From positions 682,001 to 746,000 of the forward strand of contig NZ_CP017181.1 in NCBI RefSeq assembly GCF_001729765.1: a stretch of 64,000 nt of DNA. Direction: 5' to 3'. The position numbers and the translations under genes are program-made. Shown piece by piece: positions 33,755 through 45,336 of the stretch; positions within the stretch are counted from its first letter, which is position 1, and the number at the start of each line of letters is the position of its first letter. The notes below the pieces were generated by a model. That model saw only the letters and a list, made by a program, of their open reading frames with translations, had not been told where the DNA came from and did no database searches. This stretch comes from Enterobacter kobei (GTDB lineage Bacteria > Pseudomonadota > Gammaproteobacteria > Enterobacterales > Enterobacteriaceae).

Positions 33755-35007
33755 TCAAGGCGACGGACAGAAAACTGGTAGTTGGACTGGAGATTGGCAC
33801 CGCTAAGGTTGCCGCTTTAGTAGGGGAAGTTCTGCCCGACGGTATGGTCAATATCATTGGCGTGGGCAGTTGCCCGTCCCGTGGTATGGATAAAGGTGGG
33901 GTAAATGACCTTGAGTCGGTGGTGAAATGCGTGCAGCGCGCCATCGATCAGGCTGAATTAATGGCGGATTGCCAGATTTCTTCTGTCTATCTGGCCCTTT
34001 CTGGCAAGCACATCAGCTGCCAGAACGAAATCGGTATGGTGCCGATTTCCGAAGAAGAAGTGACGCAGGAAGACGTTGAAAACGTGGTGCATACGGCGAA
34101 GTCCGTGCGCGTGCGCGATGAACATCGTGTACTGCACGTGATCCCGCAGGAATATGCGATCGACTATCAGGAAGGGATTAAAAACCCGGTCGGTCTGTCT
34201 GGCGTGCGTATGCAGGCAAAAGTGCACCTGATCACATGTCACAACGATATGGCGAAGAACATTGTAAAAGCCGTTGAACGTTGTGGCCTGAAAGTTGACC
34301 AACTTATTTTCGCCGGTCTGGCGGCAAGTTATTCCGTGCTGACCGAAGACGAACGTGAACTCGGTGTCTGTGTGGTCGATATTGGTGGTGGTACAATGGA
34401 CATGGCTGTCTATACAGGCGGTGCGCTGCGCCACACCAAAGTGATCCCTTATGCCGGGAACGTTGTGACCAGCGATATCGCATACGCTTTTGGTACGCCA
34501 CCGAGCGATGCAGAAGCGATTAAAGTGCGCCACGGCTGTGCGCTGGGTTCAATTGTTGGCAAAGATGAGAGCGTTGAAGTGCCGAGCGTGGGCGGTCGTC
34601 CGCCGCGCAGCCTGCAACGTCAGACGCTGGCAGAGGTGATTGAGCCGCGTTATACCGAGCTGCTCAACCTGGTCAACGAAGAGATTTTACAGTTACAGGA
34701 ACAGCTTCGTCAGCAAGGTGTGAAACATCATCTCGCGGCGGGGATTGTATTAACCGGCGGGGCAGCGCAAATTGAAGGTCTTGCGGCCTGCGCTCAGCGC
34801 GTGTTCCATACGCAGGTGCGTATTGGTGCGCCGCTGAATATTACCGGTTTAACGGATTATGCTCAGGAGCCGTACTATTCGACGGCTGTGGGCCTGCTCC
34901 ACTACGGGAAGGAATCTCATCTCAGTGGTGAAGCAGAAGTGGAAAAACGCGTTTCAGTGGGGTCGTGGGTCAAACGACTGAACAACTGGCTGCGAAAAGA
35001 GTTTTAA
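33751..35007 (+). CDS. ftsA: Cell division protein FtsA
   Basis: A 418-residue actin-like ATPase that tethers FtsZ filaments to the membrane and recruits later division proteins. Actin-fold phosphate loops are seen ([16 protein letters not shown] at the N-terminus; [14 protein letters not shown] near residue 208). The C-terminus ([12 protein letters not shown]) is the amphipathic membrane-targeting helix. The E. coli protein is two residues longer. Confidence 0.98.
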   Translation: MIKATDRKLVVGLEIGTAKVAALVGEVLPDGMVNIIGVGSCPSRGMDKGGVNDLESVVKCVQRAIDQAELMADCQISSVYLALSGKHISCQNEIGMVPISEEEVTQEDVENVVHTAKSVRVRDEHRVLHVIPQEYAIDYQEGIKNPVGLSGVRMQAKVHLITCHNDMAKNIVKAVERCGLKVDQLIFAGLAASYSVLTEDERELGVCVVDIGGGTMDMAVYTGGALRHTKVIPYAGNVVTSDIAYAFGTPPSDAEAIKVRHGCALGSIVGKDESVEVPSVGGRPPRSLQRQTLAEVIEPRYTELLNLVNEEILQLQEQLRQQGVKHHLAAGIVLTGGAAQIEGLAACAQRVFHTQVRIGAPLNITGLTDYAQEPYYSTAVGLLHYGKESHLSGEAEVEKRVSVGSWVKRLNNWLRKEF

Positions 35008-35070
35008 TTTTTTTAAGAGACCGGAGAGAATTAGCGGTCTCGGGCGACAGGCACAACGGAGAGAGAAATT

Positions 35071-36222
35071 ATGTTTGAACCTATGGAACTGACCAACGAC
35101 GCGGTGATTAAAGTCATCGGCGTCGGTGGCGGCGGCGGTAACGCCGTAGAGCATATGGTGCGTGAACGCATTGAAGGTGTTGAATTCTTTGCAGTTAACA
35201 CCGATGCGCAGGCACTGCGTAAAACAGCAGTTGGCCAGACTATCCAGATCGGCGGTGGCATCACCAAAGGGCTGGGCGCTGGGGCAAACCCGGAAGTCGG
35301 TCGCAACGCGGCTGAAGAAGATCGTGAAGCCCTGCGTGCTGCACTGGAAGGTGCAGACATGGTCTTCATCGCAGCAGGTATGGGCGGCGGTACGGGTACC
35401 GGTGCAGCACCTGTTGTCGCAGAAGTCGCTAAAGATTTAGGTATCCTGACCGTTGCTGTCGTGACCAAGCCTTTCAACTTTGAAGGCAAGAAGCGTATGG
35501 CTTTCGCGGAGCAGGGTATCACCGAACTGTCCAAGCATGTGGACTCACTGATCACCATCCCGAACGACAAACTTTTGAAAGTTCTGGGTCGCGGTATCTC
35601 CCTGCTGGACGCCTTCGGCGCGGCAAACGACGTGCTGAAAGGCGCGGTTCAGGGTATCGCCGAACTGATTACCCGTCCTGGCCTGATGAACGTTGACTTT
35701 GCAGACGTTCGTACCGTGATGTCCGAAATGGGCTATGCGATGATGGGCTCTGGCGTGGCAAGCGGTGAAGACCGTGCAGAAGAAGCGGCTGAAATGGCTA
35801 TCTCTTCTCCACTGCTGGAAGATATCGACCTGTCTGGTGCGCGCGGCGTGCTGGTCAACATTACCGCTGGCTTTGACCTGCGTCTGGATGAGTTCGAAAC
35901 CGTGGGTAACACTATCCGTGCGTTCGCCTCTGACAATGCCACCGTGGTAATTGGTACGTCTCTCGACCCGGAAATGAACGACGAGCTGCGTGTAACTGTT
36001 GTTGCCACCGGTATCGGTATGGACAAGCGTCCTGAGATCACCCTGGTGACCAACAAACAGACTCAGCAACCGGTAATGGATCGTTACCAGCAGCACGGTA
36101 TGTCTCCTCTGACTCAAGAGCAGAAACCGGCCGCAAAAGTGGTGAACGACCCTACGCCGCAAACGGCGAAAGAGCCAGATTATCTGGATATCCCGGCGTT
36201 CCTGCGTAAGCAAGCTGACTAA
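35071..36222 (+). CDS. ftsZ: Cell division GTPase FtsZ
   Basis: A 383-residue tubulin homologue that forms the Z ring. The GTP signature GGGTGTG is at about residues 105-111, the synergy-loop region NVDFADVRTVM lies near 207, and the conserved C-terminal peptide PDYLDIPAFLRKQAD, which binds FtsA, ZipA and ZapD, ends the protein. It is 63 bases after ftsA, with GGAGAG ribosome sites before the ATG. ZapD, an FtsZ bundler, is encoded nearby (41476-42219). Confidence 0.99.
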   Translation: MFEPMELTNDAVIKVIGVGGGGGNAVEHMVRERIEGVEFFAVNTDAQALRKTAVGQTIQIGGGITKGLGAGANPEVGRNAAEEDREALRAALEGADMVFIAAGMGGGTGTGAAPVVAEVAKDLGILTVAVVTKPFNFEGKKRMAFAEQGITELSKHVDSLITIPNDKLLKVLGRGISLLDAFGAANDVLKGAVQGIAELITRPGLMNVDFADVRTVMSEMGYAMMGSGVASGEDRAEEAAEMAISSPLLEDIDLSGARGVLVNITAGFDLRLDEFETVGNTIRAFASDNATVVIGTSLDPEMNDELRVTVVATGIGMDKRPEITLVTNKQTQQPVMDRYQQHGMSPLTQEQKPAAKVVNDPTPQTAKEPDYLDIPAFLRKQAD

Positions 36223-36302
36223 GAATTGGCTGGAATTTGGGGATTTGCGCTCTTTGTGCTAAACTGGCCCACCGTTAGTGATATACACTTTCGGTTGGAT
36301 AG

Positions 36303-37241
<939 letters not shown>

Positions 37242-37266
37242 CGGTTCACACCGTTTCGTAAAAAAT

Positions 37267-37320
37267 CGACTGGTTAACCTGGTACTCTCTCCGACCAGGA
37301 AGACCAGTCGTTTTTATTTT
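37267..37320 (+). terminator. Terminator after lpxC
   Basis: An interrupted stem CGACTGGT / ACCAGTCG (outer) and CCTGGT / ACCAGG (inner) is followed by TTTTTATTTT. It begins 25 bases after the lpxC stop and should end most dcw transcription. The gap from here to secM (about 200 bases) shows no other gene. Confidence 0.88.
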
Positions 37321-37520
37321 TACCCGTCTTCGTTTGCCTCAGCATTCTCTCTTGTTTGTCTTGCGCAGAAAATGTGTGCGTTAGCTGCATTCTTGACCGT
37401 TTTTCCCTGCAACGATGCCTCATTCCTGCTGTTGTGTTGCGGCATTAGTGGTAATATCTGGGCGCTTAAAAAAAATAACTGAATTTAGCCTGTAACTGGC
37501 GGGCTTATGTGGTGGAGCAA

Positions 37521-38024
37521 GTGAGCGGAATACTGACGCGCTGGCGACAATTTGGCAGACGATACTTCTGGCCGCATCTCTTATTGGGGATGGTCGCGGC
37601 GAGTTTCGGCTTGCCTGCGCTCAGCAACAGTGCCGAAGCGGCGACGCCAGCGAAAACCTCCACAACCAAGCACGATCTCAACACGCGGGTTAACTTTACT
37701 AACCTCGCGTGGCTTGAAGCCAGTCGTCGCCCGAATTTCTCCGTTGATTACTGGCACCAGCACGCTATTCGCACGGTCATTCGTCATCTGTCATTTGCGA
37801 TGGCGCCGCAGACAATGCCTGTTGCCGAAGAGACGTTGCCGGTACAGGCGCAGCACCTTGCCCTGCTGGATACGCTCAACGCGTTGCTCACGCAGGACAG
37901 CCAGCCGCCGGTCATGGTTCGCCAGACGGCGCAAACTGTGCTCGCTCCGCCAGTCTCATTCTCTGTATCAACCTGGATTAGCCAGGCCCACGGCATCCGC
38001 GCCGGGCCGCAACGCCTCAGCTAA
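37521..38024 (+). CDS. secM: Secretion monitor SecM (arrest peptide)
   Basis: SecM is translated just ahead of secA and stalls the ribosome when secretion is slow, which frees the secA ribosome site. The protein has a long signal sequence (hydrophobic core [17 protein letters not shown], cleavage near SNSAEAA). It ends in the arrest motif [17 protein letters not shown], where the key residues F, W, I, G, I, R, A, G, P are all kept. The start is taken as the GTG at 37521, as in E. coli, giving 167 residues; in-frame GTG codons at 37509 and 37512 are possible. Confidence 0.95.
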   Translation: MSGILTRWRQFGRRYFWPHLLLGMVAASFGLPALSNSAEAATPAKTSTTKHDLNTRVNFTNLAWLEASRRPNFSVDYWHQHAIRTVIRHLSFAMAPQTMPVAEETLPVQAQHLALLDTLNALLTQDSQPPVMVRQTAQTVLAPPVSFSVSTWISQAHGIRAGPQRLS

Positions 38025-38082
38025 ATTAACTTTTTCAATACCTTAATTTATCTGCCCACGATGGGGCGTTTGAGAATTTATT
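38025..38082 (+). promoter_or_regulatory. secM-secA intergenic hairpin region
   Basis: A 58-base gap containing GCCCACGATGGGGCGTTTGAG just before the secA start. In E. coli the same stretch forms the hairpin that hides the secA ribosome site unless SecM stalls. The complementary GCCC and GGGGC arms are visible; the switch itself is inferred. Confidence 0.7.
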
Positions 38083-40788
38083 ATGCTAATCAAATTATTA
38101 ACTAAAGTTTTTGGTAGTCGTAACGATCGTACACTGCGCCGTATGCGCAAAGCTGTCGCTGTCATCAACGGTATGGAACCGGCGATGGAGAAGCTCTCCG
38201 ATGACGAGCTGAAAGCAAAAACCGTGGAATTCCGCGCGCGTCTGGAAAAAGGGGAAACCTTAGAAAGCCTGATCCCGGAAGCCTTCGCCGTAGTGCGTGA
38301 AGCGAGTAAACGTGTGTTTGGCATGCGTCACTTCGACGTTCAGCTGCTGGGTGGTATGGTGCTTAACGAGCGCTGCATCGCGGAAATGCGTACTGGTGAA
38401 GGTAAAACCCTGACCGCAACATTGCCGGCTTACCTGAACGCGCTGACCGGTAAAGGCGTTCACGTGGTTACCGTCAACGACTATCTGGCCCAGCGTGACG
38501 CCGAAAACAACCGTCCACTGTTCGAATTCCTCGGCATGACGGTCGGCATCAACATGTCCGGCCTGCCTGCGCCAGCCAAGCGTGAAGCGTATAACGCGGA
38601 CATCACCTACGGCACCAACAACGAATACGGCTTCGACTACCTGCGTGACAACATGGCCTTCAGCCCTGAAGAGCGCGTCCAGCGTAAACTGCACTACGCG
38701 CTGGTGGATGAGGTGGACTCCATCCTGATCGATGAAGCGCGTACCCCGCTGATCATCTCCGGCCCTGCCGAAGACAGCTCTGAGATGTACCGCAAAGTCG
38801 ACAAAATCATTCCGCACCTGCTGCGTCAGGAGAAAGAAGACTCCGACACCTTCCAGGGTGAAGGTCACTTCTCCGTTGATGAAAAAGCGCGCCAGGTGAA
38901 CCTGACCGAGCGCGGTCTGGTGAAAATTGAAGAGCTGCTGGTCGCTGAAGGCATTATGGAAGAGGGGGAGTCCCTGTACTCTCCGAGCAACATCATGCTG
39001 ATGCACCACGTAACGGCTGCACTGCGCGCCCACGCGCTGTTCACCCGTGACGTCGACTACATTGTGAAAGACGGCGAAGTCATCATCGTCGATGAACACA
39101 CCGGCCGTACCATGCAGGGACGTCGCTGGTCTGACGGTCTGCACCAGGCTGTGGAAGCCAAAGAAGGTGTGGATATTCAGAATGAAAACCAGACCCTGGC
39201 GTCCATCACCTTCCAGAACTACTTCCGTCTGTACGAGAAGCTGGCGGGCATGACCGGTACTGCTGATACCGAAGCGTTTGAATTCAGCTCCATCTACAAG
39301 CTGGATACCGTTGTCGTTCCAACCAACCGTCCAATGATCCGTAAGGATATGCCGGACCTGGTGTACATGACCGAAGCGGAAAAAATTCAGGCAATCATCG
39401 AAGATATTCGCGACCGTACTGCCAATGGGCAGCCGGTTCTGGTGGGGACCATCTCCATCGAGAAATCCGAAGTGGTTTCCAATGAGCTGACGAAAGCAGG
39501 CATTAAACACAACGTTCTGAACGCTAAGTTCCATGCTAAAGAAGCGGATATCGTTGCTCAGGCGGGTTATCCGGCTGCCGTGACCATCGCTACCAACATG
39601 GCGGGTCGTGGTACCGATATTATGCTGGGCGGTAGCTGGCAGGCTGAGGTTGCTGAGCTGGAAAACCCAACGCCAGAACAGATTGCACAAATCAAAGCCG
39701 ACTGGCAGGTACGTCACGACGCGGTTCTGGCTTCCGGTGGTTTGCACATTATTGGTACCGAGCGTCACGAATCTCGTCGTATCGACAACCAGCTGCGTGG
39801 CCGTGCGGGCCGTCAGGGGGATGCCGGTTCTTCTCGCTTCTACCTGTCTATGGAAGATGCGCTGATGCGTATTTTCGCCTCCGACCGCGTGTCCGGCATG
39901 ATGCGTAAACTTGGCATGAAACCAGGCGAAGCCATCGAGCACCCGTGGGTCACTAAAGCGATTGCCAACGCGCAGCGTAAAGTGGAAAGCCGCAACTTTG
40001 ATATTCGTAAGCAGCTGCTGGAGTATGATGACGTCGCGAACGATCAGCGTCGTGCGATCTACACCCAGCGTAACGAACTGCTGGACGTGTCCGACGTGAG
40101 CGAAACCATCAACAGCATTCGCGAAGATGTGTTCAAAGCGACCATTGACGGGCATATTCCACCGCAGTCTCTGGAAGAGATGTGGGATATCGAAGGCCTG
40201 CAGGAACGTCTGAAGAACGACTTTGACCTCGATCTGCCTATCAAAGAGTGGCTGGACAAAGAGCCTGAGCTGCACGAAGAGACGCTGCGCGAACGTATCT
40301 TTGAAACCGCGCTGGACGTTTATAAGCGTAAGGAAGAAGTGGTTGGCGCTGAGATGATGCGTCACTTCGAAAAAGGTGTGATGCTGCAGACGCTGGACTC
40401 CCTGTGGAAAGAGCACCTGGCGGCAATGGACTACCTGCGTCAGGGTATTCACCTGCGTGGCTATGCGCAGAAAGATCCAAAGCAGGAGTACAAGCGTGAA
40501 TCCTTCTCCATGTTTGCGTCTATGCTGGAGTCGCTGAAGTATGAAGTGATCAGCACCCTGAGCAAAGTTCAGGTACGTATGCCGGAAGAAGTGGAAGCGA
40601 TGGAACAACAGCGTCGTGAAGAAGCTGAGCGTCTGGCGCAGATGCAACAGCTGAGCCACCAGACTGACGAGAGCGAAGCTGCAGCGGCGATCGCCGCGCA
40701 GACTGGCGATCGTAAAGTGGGTCGTAACGATCCGTGCCCGTGTGGTTCCGGTAAAAAATATAAGGCCTGCCACGGCCGTCTGAGCTAA
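38083..40788 (+). CDS. secA: Preprotein translocase ATPase SecA
   Basis: A 901-residue motor that drives proteins through SecYEG, the same length as in E. coli. Walker [10 protein letters not shown] is at residues 101-109; the DEAD-like [12 protein letters not shown] lies near 209, and the second helicase half carries [14 protein letters not shown] near 505. The C-terminal zinc site that binds SecB has C885, C887, C896 and H897 ([14 protein letters not shown]). Control by SecM is described with the upstream gene. Confidence 0.99.
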   Translation: MLIKLLTKVFGSRNDRTLRRMRKAVAVINGMEPAMEKLSDDELKAKTVEFRARLEKGETLESLIPEAFAVVREASKRVFGMRHFDVQLLGGMVLNERCIAEMRTGEGKTLTATLPAYLNALTGKGVHVVTVNDYLAQRDAENNRPLFEFLGMTVGINMSGLPAPAKREAYNADITYGTNNEYGFDYLRDNMAFSPEERVQRKLHYALVDEVDSILIDEARTPLIISGPAEDSSEMYRKVDKIIPHLLRQEKEDSDTFQGEGHFSVDEKARQVNLTERGLVKIEELLVAEGIMEEGESLYSPSNIMLMHHVTAALRAHALFTRDVDYIVKDGEVIIVDEHTGRTMQGRRWSDGLHQAVEAKEGVDIQNENQTLASITFQNYFRLYEKLAGMTGTADTEAFEFSSIYKLDTVVVPTNRPMIRKDMPDLVYMTEAEKIQAIIEDIRDRTANGQPVLVGTISIEKSEVVSNELTKAGIKHNVLNAKFHAKEADIVAQAGYPAAVTIATNMAGRGTDIMLGGSWQAEVAELENPTPEQIAQIKADWQVRHDAVLASGGLHIIGTERHESRRIDNQLRGRAGRQGDAGSSRFYLSMEDALMRIFASDRVSGMMRKLGMKPGEAIEHPWVTKAIANAQRKVESRNFDIRKQLLEYDDVANDQRRAIYTQRNELLDVSDVSETINSIREDVFKATIDGHIPPQSLEEMWDIEGLQERLKNDFDLDLPIKEWLDKEPELHEETLRERIFETALDVYKRKEEVVGAEMMRHFEKGVMLQTLDSLWKEHLAAMDYLRQGIHLRGYAQKDPKQEYKRESFSMFASMLESLKYEVISTLSKVQVRMPEEVEAMEQQRREEAERLAQMQQLSHQTDESEAAAAIAAQTGDRKVGRNDPCPCGSGKKYKACHGRLS

Positions 40789-40805
40789 GTTCATAAGACA
40801 ATGAA

Positions 40806-40832
40806 AAGGCGCAGATATCTGCGCCTTTTTTA
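40806..40832 (+). terminator. Terminator between secA and mutT
   Basis: A perfect palindrome AAGGCGCAGAT / ATCTGCGCCTT is followed by T residues. It begins 18 bases after the secA stop and ends 14 bases before the mutT start, so mutT expression must come from read-through or its own promoter. Confidence 0.85.
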
Positions 40833-40845
40833 TGGAAGTGACAAT

Positions 40846-41238
40846 ATGAAAATACTGCAAATTGCCGTCGGGATTATTCGCAACCCGCAAAACCAGATCT
40901 TCATTACCCAGCGCGCTGCCGATGCCCATATGGCGAACAAATGGGAGTTTCCCGGTGGAAAAATCGAATCAGGGGAGACGCCGGAAGAGGCGCTGGTGCG
41001 TGAGCTTCAGGAAGAAGTAGGGATTACGCCAGTTGGCGCAACGCTGTTCGATAAGCTCGAATACCAGTTTCCGGACAGGCACATCACGCTTTGGTTCTGG
41101 CTGGTCGAAAACTGGGAAGGCGACCCCTGGGGAAAAGAGGGGCAACCCGGTAACTGGGTGGAGCTTCAGGCCAGTGATGCCGATAAATTCCCACCGGCAA
41201 ATGCGCCCGTCATATCCCGACTGACGGACGACCTGTAG
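40846..41238 (+). CDS. mutT: 8-oxo-dGTP diphosphatase MutT
   Basis: A 130-residue Nudix hydrolase that removes 8-oxo-dGTP from the nucleotide pool and so prevents A-to-C mutations. The Nudix box runs from residue 38 to 60 (GGKIESGETPEEALVRELQE followed by EVGI). An in-frame ATG at 40801 lies before the terminator; the ATG at 40846 (MKILQIAVG) gives the normal length. It converges on yacG. Confidence 0.97.
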   Translation: MKILQIAVGIIRNPQNQIFITQRAADAHMANKWEFPGGKIESGETPEEALVRELQEEVGITPVGATLFDKLEYQFPDRHITLWFWLVENWEGDPWGKEGQPGNWVELQASDADKFPPANAPVISRLTDDL

Positions 41239-41264
41239 GCCTGCTAAGCGAAGCGCCAGCAGGC
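41239..41264. terminator. Hairpin between convergent mutT and yacG
   Basis: A 7-bp stem GCCTGCT / AGCAGGC lies between the stops of the two genes. TTTAAA follows on the plus strand. It probably acts as a two-way terminator. Confidence 0.6.
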
Positions 41265-41271
41265 TTTAAAG

Positions 41272-41466
41272 CTATTGCTGCTCTTCACTCCAGTCATCGC
41301 TGTCCGAGAGATCGCCTTTGCTCGGAATGCGTTTCTCTTCCGCCGCCCATTCTCCCAGGTCAATTAACTGACAGCGCTTGCAGCAGAATGGACGGAACGG
41401 ACTCATTTCGCCCCATACAACGGTTTTACCGCAGGTGGGGCAGTTTACGGTGGTCACTTCAGACAT
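41272..41466 (-). CDS. yacG: DNA gyrase inhibitor YacG (zinc protein)
   Basis: A 64-residue protein with a four-cysteine zinc finger (C9 and C12 in NCPTC; C28 and C32 in FCCKRC) and an acidic tail. In E. coli YacG binds GyrB and inhibits DNA gyrase. The ATG at 41466 is chosen: AAGGAG lies 5 bases upstream and the length fits; a GTG at 41472 would add two residues. An extra cysteine follows C28. Last gene of coaE-zapD-yacG. Confidence 0.95.
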   Translation of the reverse strand: MSEVTTVNCPTCGKTVVWGEMSPFRPFCCKRCQLIDLGEWAAEEKRIPSKGDLSDSDDWSEEQQ

Positions 41467-41475
41467 CGGCACTCC

Positions 41476-42219
41476 TTAACAACAGGCCAGTTCAAAATCG
41501 AGGCGTTCCGGCACGGTGCCATTCTCGCTGTCCAGAGGCATAAAGCGGATCGCAAAACGACTCTTATGCCCGGAAATCTGTGGGTAAAGCTGCTCGCGGA
41601 GCGATAAATTCAGACGCAGAAGATCGGCATCATCGCCGTTATCCTGATAGAAACCGTTCAGGCTGGTTTGCTTGCGGAACGGCGCCGAGTTACGGATGAG
41701 GTCGAGAATTAGCGACAGCGTCTGGTGCATGGGGGCGAGACTTTCCAGCCAGCTGTTCACCTGCGCATCACGCTGTGCTTGCGGCATATGCAGCCACATA
41801 TGCAGCGTTGGCAGGTCGAAACTACAGCAGCCACCAGGAATACTCAGGCGCTGGCGCACCAGGCCGATCAGCCGATCTTCTCGCAAAAATTGCCCGACAC
41901 GAGGTGCGGCCATCAGCGTACTGCTGCTGTTTTTAAGCTGCTGACGAAGTGAATCAATGCGGCTCTGATCCACGCCCGGCACTTCGGCCCAGGCCTGTAA
42001 TTTACGCTGCTGGCGCTCCAGTTCTTTCAGAAGCTCTGTGCGGACGTCGCCCCGCTCAATGACATCCAGCAGATCCCCCACGTTGCGGAAGAAGTGCAAC
42101 GCAGTGGCATGATCGCTGACGGGCAAATGTTGTGAAAGTTGTTGAATCAGAAATTCGATACGCAGCCAGGTACGCATTTTTTCGTTGAGCGGATGCTCAA
42201 AAAGGATGTGGGTCGACAT
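41476..42219 (-). CDS. zapD: Z-ring associated protein ZapD
   Basis: A 247-residue cytoplasmic protein, the E. coli ZapD length. ZapD dimers bind the C-terminal peptide of FtsZ and cross-link filaments. The alpha-helical N-terminal part ([18 protein letters not shown]) and beta-rich C-terminal part are typical. Its start shares one base with the coaE stop, and yacG follows 9 bases later. Confidence 0.96.
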   Translation of the reverse strand: MSTHILFEHPLNEKMRTWLRIEFLIQQLSQHLPVSDHATALHFFRNVGDLLDVIERGDVRTELLKELERQQRKLQAWAEVPGVDQSRIDSLRQQLKNSSSTLMAAPRVGQFLREDRLIGLVRQRLSIPGGCCSFDLPTLHMWLHMPQAQRDAQVNSWLESLAPMHQTLSLILDLIRNSAPFRKQTSLNGFYQDNGDDADLLRLNLSLREQLYPQISGHKSRFAIRFMPLDSENGTVPERLDFELACC

Positions 42220-42839
42220 TATGGTTTTTCCTGTGCAACGGCCTGCGCGGCGAACGCCAAATACTGCGCATGCAGGCGGGCAACATCCGATGCAATGGCA
42301 TCTGGTGCGCCGTTATTATCAATAACATCATCCGCAACGGCAAGGCGCTGAGCGCGCGTGGCCTGAGCGGCAAGAATTTGTTCAGCCTGTTCGCGCGAGA
42401 CACGATCGCGCGTCACGGTGCGCTGGATTTGCGTTTCAGGCGAGACATCAATGACCAGCACCCGATCGGCTTTATTGTGCAGCTGATTCTCTACCAGAAG
42501 CGGAACCACCCACAGAACATACGGCGAGCGGGCTGCGGCAATTTGACGCTGAGTTTCCTGGTGGATAATGGGGTGGAGCAGGGCATTAAGCCAGAGTTTT
42601 TCCGCAGAATCGGAAAAAATGCATTCTCGTAGCTTGCGGCGATTTAGCGTGCCATCTGCACTGATAATTGCCGGACCAAAATGGTTTTCGATGGCTTTTA
42701 GCGCGGGTGTATTGGGCTCTACCACCTGACGGGCAATGATATCGGCATCAATAATCGTGATACCCAGACGAGAAAATGCGTCCGCAACGGTACTTTTGCC
42801 ACTACCGATGCCGCCGGTTAATGCGACGATATACCCCAT
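42219..42839 (-). CDS. coaE: Dephospho-CoA kinase
   Basis: A 206-residue P-loop kinase that adds the 3' phosphate in the last step of coenzyme A synthesis. P-loop GGIGSGKS at residues 9-16; substrate stretch [12 protein letters not shown] near residue 33. First gene of the leftward coaE-zapD-yacG group. The 228-base gap to guaC holds the guaC promoter. Confidence 0.97.
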   Translation of the reverse strand: MGYIVALTGGIGSGKSTVADAFSRLGITIIDADIIARQVVEPNTPALKAIENHFGPAIISADGTLNRRKLRECIFSDSAEKLWLNALLHPIIHQETQRQIAAARSPYVLWVVPLLVENQLHNKADRVLVIDVSPETQIQRTVTRDRVSREQAEQILAAQATRAQRLAVADDVIDNNGAPDAIASDVARLHAQYLAFAAQAVAQEKP

Positions 42840-42983
42840 TAAATCAAATCCTGGGAATTATTCATTATTAAAATCAGTTGGTTAAATTTCAAACGTGCTT
42901 CAGCCACTGTTTAGCCCTGTTTACCGGCTTTTTACCAGGTAAATTTATAGGATTGTAGCGTAAAAAAAGAGAATTTCGCAGTC

Positions 42984-43011
42984 TTGCGGAGCAGGTATTA
43001 GTGCGTATGAT
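42984..43011 (+). promoter_or_regulatory. Likely guaC promoter
   Basis: TTGCGG (42984-42989), a 16-base gap and TATGAT (43006-43011) resemble a sigma-70 promoter. It lies 56 bases before the guaC ATG. Pattern match only. Confidence 0.45.
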
Positions 43012-43067
43012 AGCGTCACTGGAGTTGTGCTTTTAACATATTTGCCTCTAACCCCAGGAATCCGCAC

Positions 43068-44111
43068 ATGCGTATCGAAGAAGATCTGAAGTTAGGTTTC
43101 AAAGACGTTCTTATCCGCCCTAAACGCTCTACACTGAAAAGTCGCTCAGACGTTGAACTCGAACGTCAATTCACCTTTAAACATTCCGGTCAGACCTGGT
43201 CTGGCGTGCCGATTATCGCCGCCAATATGGATACGGTGGGCACCTTCGGGATGGCAACCGCCCTGGCGCAGTTCGATATTCTCACCGCAGTGCACAAACA
43301 CTACAGCCCGGAAGAGTGGAATGCGTTTGTTGCATCCGCCTCTGAGGATGTGGTGAAGCATGTGATGGTCTCCACCGGCACCTCTGATGCCGATTTCGAG
43401 AAGACCAAACAGATCCTGAATGCGAACCCGGCGCTCAATTTTGTGTGTATTGATGTGGCGAACGGTTACTCCGAGCATTTCGTGCAGTTCGTCAGCAAGG
43501 CGCGTGAGGCCTGGCCAACGAAAACCATCATCGCGGGCAACGTGGTGACCGGTGAAATGTGTGAAGAGCTGATCCTCTCCGGTGCCGACATCGTGAAAGT
43601 GGGCATTGGCCCGGGCTCCGTATGCACCACGCGCGTCAAAACCGGCGTTGGGTATCCGCAGCTGTCCGCCGTTATCGAATGTGCCGATGCGGCGCATGGC
43701 CTGGGCGGCCAGATCATCAGTGACGGCGGTTGCACCATGCCGGGCGATGTGGCGAAGGCGTTTGGCGGCGGCGCAGACTTCGTGATGCTCGGCGGTATGC
43801 TGGCCGGTCATGAAGAGAGCGGCGGCACCGTGGTGGAAGAAAACGGTGAGAAATTCATGCTGTTCTACGGTATGAGCTCTGAGTCTGCAATGACCCGTCA
43901 CGTTGGTGGTGTGGCAAAATACCGTGCGGCAGAAGGCAAAACCGTGAAGCTGCCTCTGCGTGGCCCGGTTGAAAACACCGCGCGCGACATCCTGGGCGGC
44001 CTGCGCTCAGCCTGTACCTACGTGGGTGCCTCCCGTCTGAAAGAGTTGACGAAACGTACGACGTTTATTCGCGTTCAGGAGCAGGAAAACCGCGTTTTCA
44101 ATAGCCTGTAA
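43068..44111 (+). CDS. guaC: GMP reductase
   Basis: A 347-residue enzyme that converts GMP to IMP and ammonia with NADPH in purine salvage. It has the IMPDH/GMPR barrel with catalytic C186 in [11 protein letters not shown] and the phosphate-binding [15 protein letters not shown] and [14 protein letters not shown]. Length as in E. coli. A single gene, convergent with hofC. Confidence 0.98.
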   Translation: MRIEEDLKLGFKDVLIRPKRSTLKSRSDVELERQFTFKHSGQTWSGVPIIAANMDTVGTFGMATALAQFDILTAVHKHYSPEEWNAFVASASEDVVKHVMVSTGTSDADFEKTKQILNANPALNFVCIDVANGYSEHFVQFVSKAREAWPTKTIIAGNVVTGEMCEELILSGADIVKVGIGPGSVCTTRVKTGVGYPQLSAVIECADAAHGLGGQIISDGGCTMPGDVAKAFGGGADFVMLGGMLAGHEESGGTVVEENGEKFMLFYGMSSESAMTRHVGGVAKYRAAEGKTVKLPLRGPVENTARDILGGLRSACTYVGASRLKELTKRTTFIRVQEQENRVFNSL

Positions 44112-44119
44112 TGGTTTTC

Positions 44120-44143
44120 GCTGGCGCATGTCCGTGCGCCAGC
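44120..44143. terminator. Hairpin between convergent guaC and hofC
   Basis: A perfect 9-bp stem GCTGGCGCA / TGCGCCAGC with a 6-base loop, 8 bases after the guaC stop and 8 bases before the end of hofC. No T run, so termination is likely but not sure. Confidence 0.55.
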
Positions 44144-44151
44144 ACTATTGG

Positions 44152-45336
44152 CTATCCCGCGCTCATCGCATCCCCCAAATGGAAAATGGGCAAATACATT
44201 GCCACCACTAGCGTGCCGATGATGATCCCCGTGACAACCAGTAGTAACCGCTCCAGGAGTGCTGCCAGATTGTCGGCCAACTGGAAAGTTTGCTCCGTGT
44301 GATGACGAGCAAGGTTTGCCAGCATGATGTCCAGTGAACCTGACATTTCGCCCGTTCGTAAAAGCTGAATACAGAGCGGGGTAAAGATTGCCGCTTTCTG
44401 AAAGGATGACCAGACGGGAAGTCCTTTTTCAATATCTTCGCGTATTCTGCAAAGGATCCCTTGCCAGTAGCCGCTTTCTACGGTCTCTTCTGCGCTCTCA
44501 AGCCCCTGTAAAAAGGCAATGCCTGCCTGCTGTGTGAGCGACAGTACGGTGAAGATCTGCCCCAGCTTTTGCCCTTTCGCCAGCGCCCCCATTACAGGTA
44601 GATGCAGAAGAAATCGCTGCCAGCGAGGCGTGTGACGCAGAGTCCAGGCGGCGGCTACCGGAACAAGCAGCACCGCGAACAGTGCGAGAGCGTAGGACTG
44701 CATAAACGCGGATATACCCATCACTATCCGCGTCAGCGCCGGAAGGGGAGTGTTAAACGTTTTGTAGATTGCGGCGAACTCGGGCAACACCAGGGTGACC
44801 ATGGCGAGTACGACGAGTACCGCCAGCGTCAGGATGATCGCCGGGTAGCGCAGCGCTTTTTTCACTTTCTGACCGAGTTGCTGCTGCGCTTTTTGTTGCT
44901 GGGCGAGCTGGCGACAGCACTCTTCCAGCTTCCCTGTCAGCTCACCCGTTTTTACCATTGAGATATGCAATGGGGTAAAGACCGCGGGCCACCGCCTGAG
45001 CGCCTCAGAAAAAGGGCACCCTTCACTGAGTTCATCGGCAACGCTTTGCAGCAGTGCCCGCCACGGTTCTGATGGATGCTGGTCAGCCAGCATTTGCAGG
45101 CTATGCGCAAGCGTTAGTCCGGCCTGCAGCAGCGTGGCGAGCTGGCGAAATATCTCGTAGCAGTGATGAGGGCGCCAGCGGTGTCTCTGAGGGCATCGGG
45201 AGAGGGCCAGAGGATGCAGGTCGTTCCGCATTAGCCTGGTGAAGGCCGCGTTGCGGTCTGTGGCCCAGATTGTCCCGCTTCGGGGTTCTCCTTCTGTGGA
45301 GAGGGCTCGCCAGCGCCAGAGGTGATTAGTGGCCAT
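44152..45336 (-). CDS. hofC: Type IV pilus/type II secretion inner membrane protein HofC
   Basis: A 394-residue GspF/PilC-family platform protein. Two homologous GspF domains are seen (starting near FRQLATLLQAGLTLAHSLQML and FTVLSLTQQAGIAFLQGLES), with three membrane segments, the last at the C-terminus (LLVVTGIIIGTLVVAMYLPIF). The ATG at 45336 (MATNHLWRW) overlaps the end of hofB by 11 bases. Partner of HofB and PpdD; E. coli does not normally make pili from this set, so the role here is open. Confidence 0.94.
   Translation of the reverse strand: MATNHLWRWRALSTEGEPRSGTIWATDRNAAFTRLMRNDLHPLALSRCPQRHRWRPHHCYEIFRQLATLLQAGLTLAHSLQMLADQHPSEPWRALLQSVADELSEGCPFSEALRRWPAVFTPLHISMVKTGELTGKLEECCRQLAQQQKAQQQLGQKVKKALRYPAIILTLAVLVVLAMVTLVLPEFAAIYKTFNTPLPALTRIVMGISAFMQSYALALFAVLLVPVAAAWTLRHTPRWQRFLLHLPVMGALAKGQKLGQIFTVLSLTQQAGIAFLQGLESAEETVESGYWQGILCRIREDIEKGLPVWSSFQKAAIFTPLCIQLLRTGEMSGSLDIMLANLARHHTEQTFQLADNLAALLERLLLVVTGIIIGTLVVAMYLPIFHLGDAMSAG

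Noticed and set aside
38260..40929. An 889-codon open frame on the minus strand opposite secA
   Set aside because: It lies antisense to the strongly conserved secA. Its length follows from the optimised codon use of secA, which leaves few stops in that phase. The product is low-complexity and matches no family.
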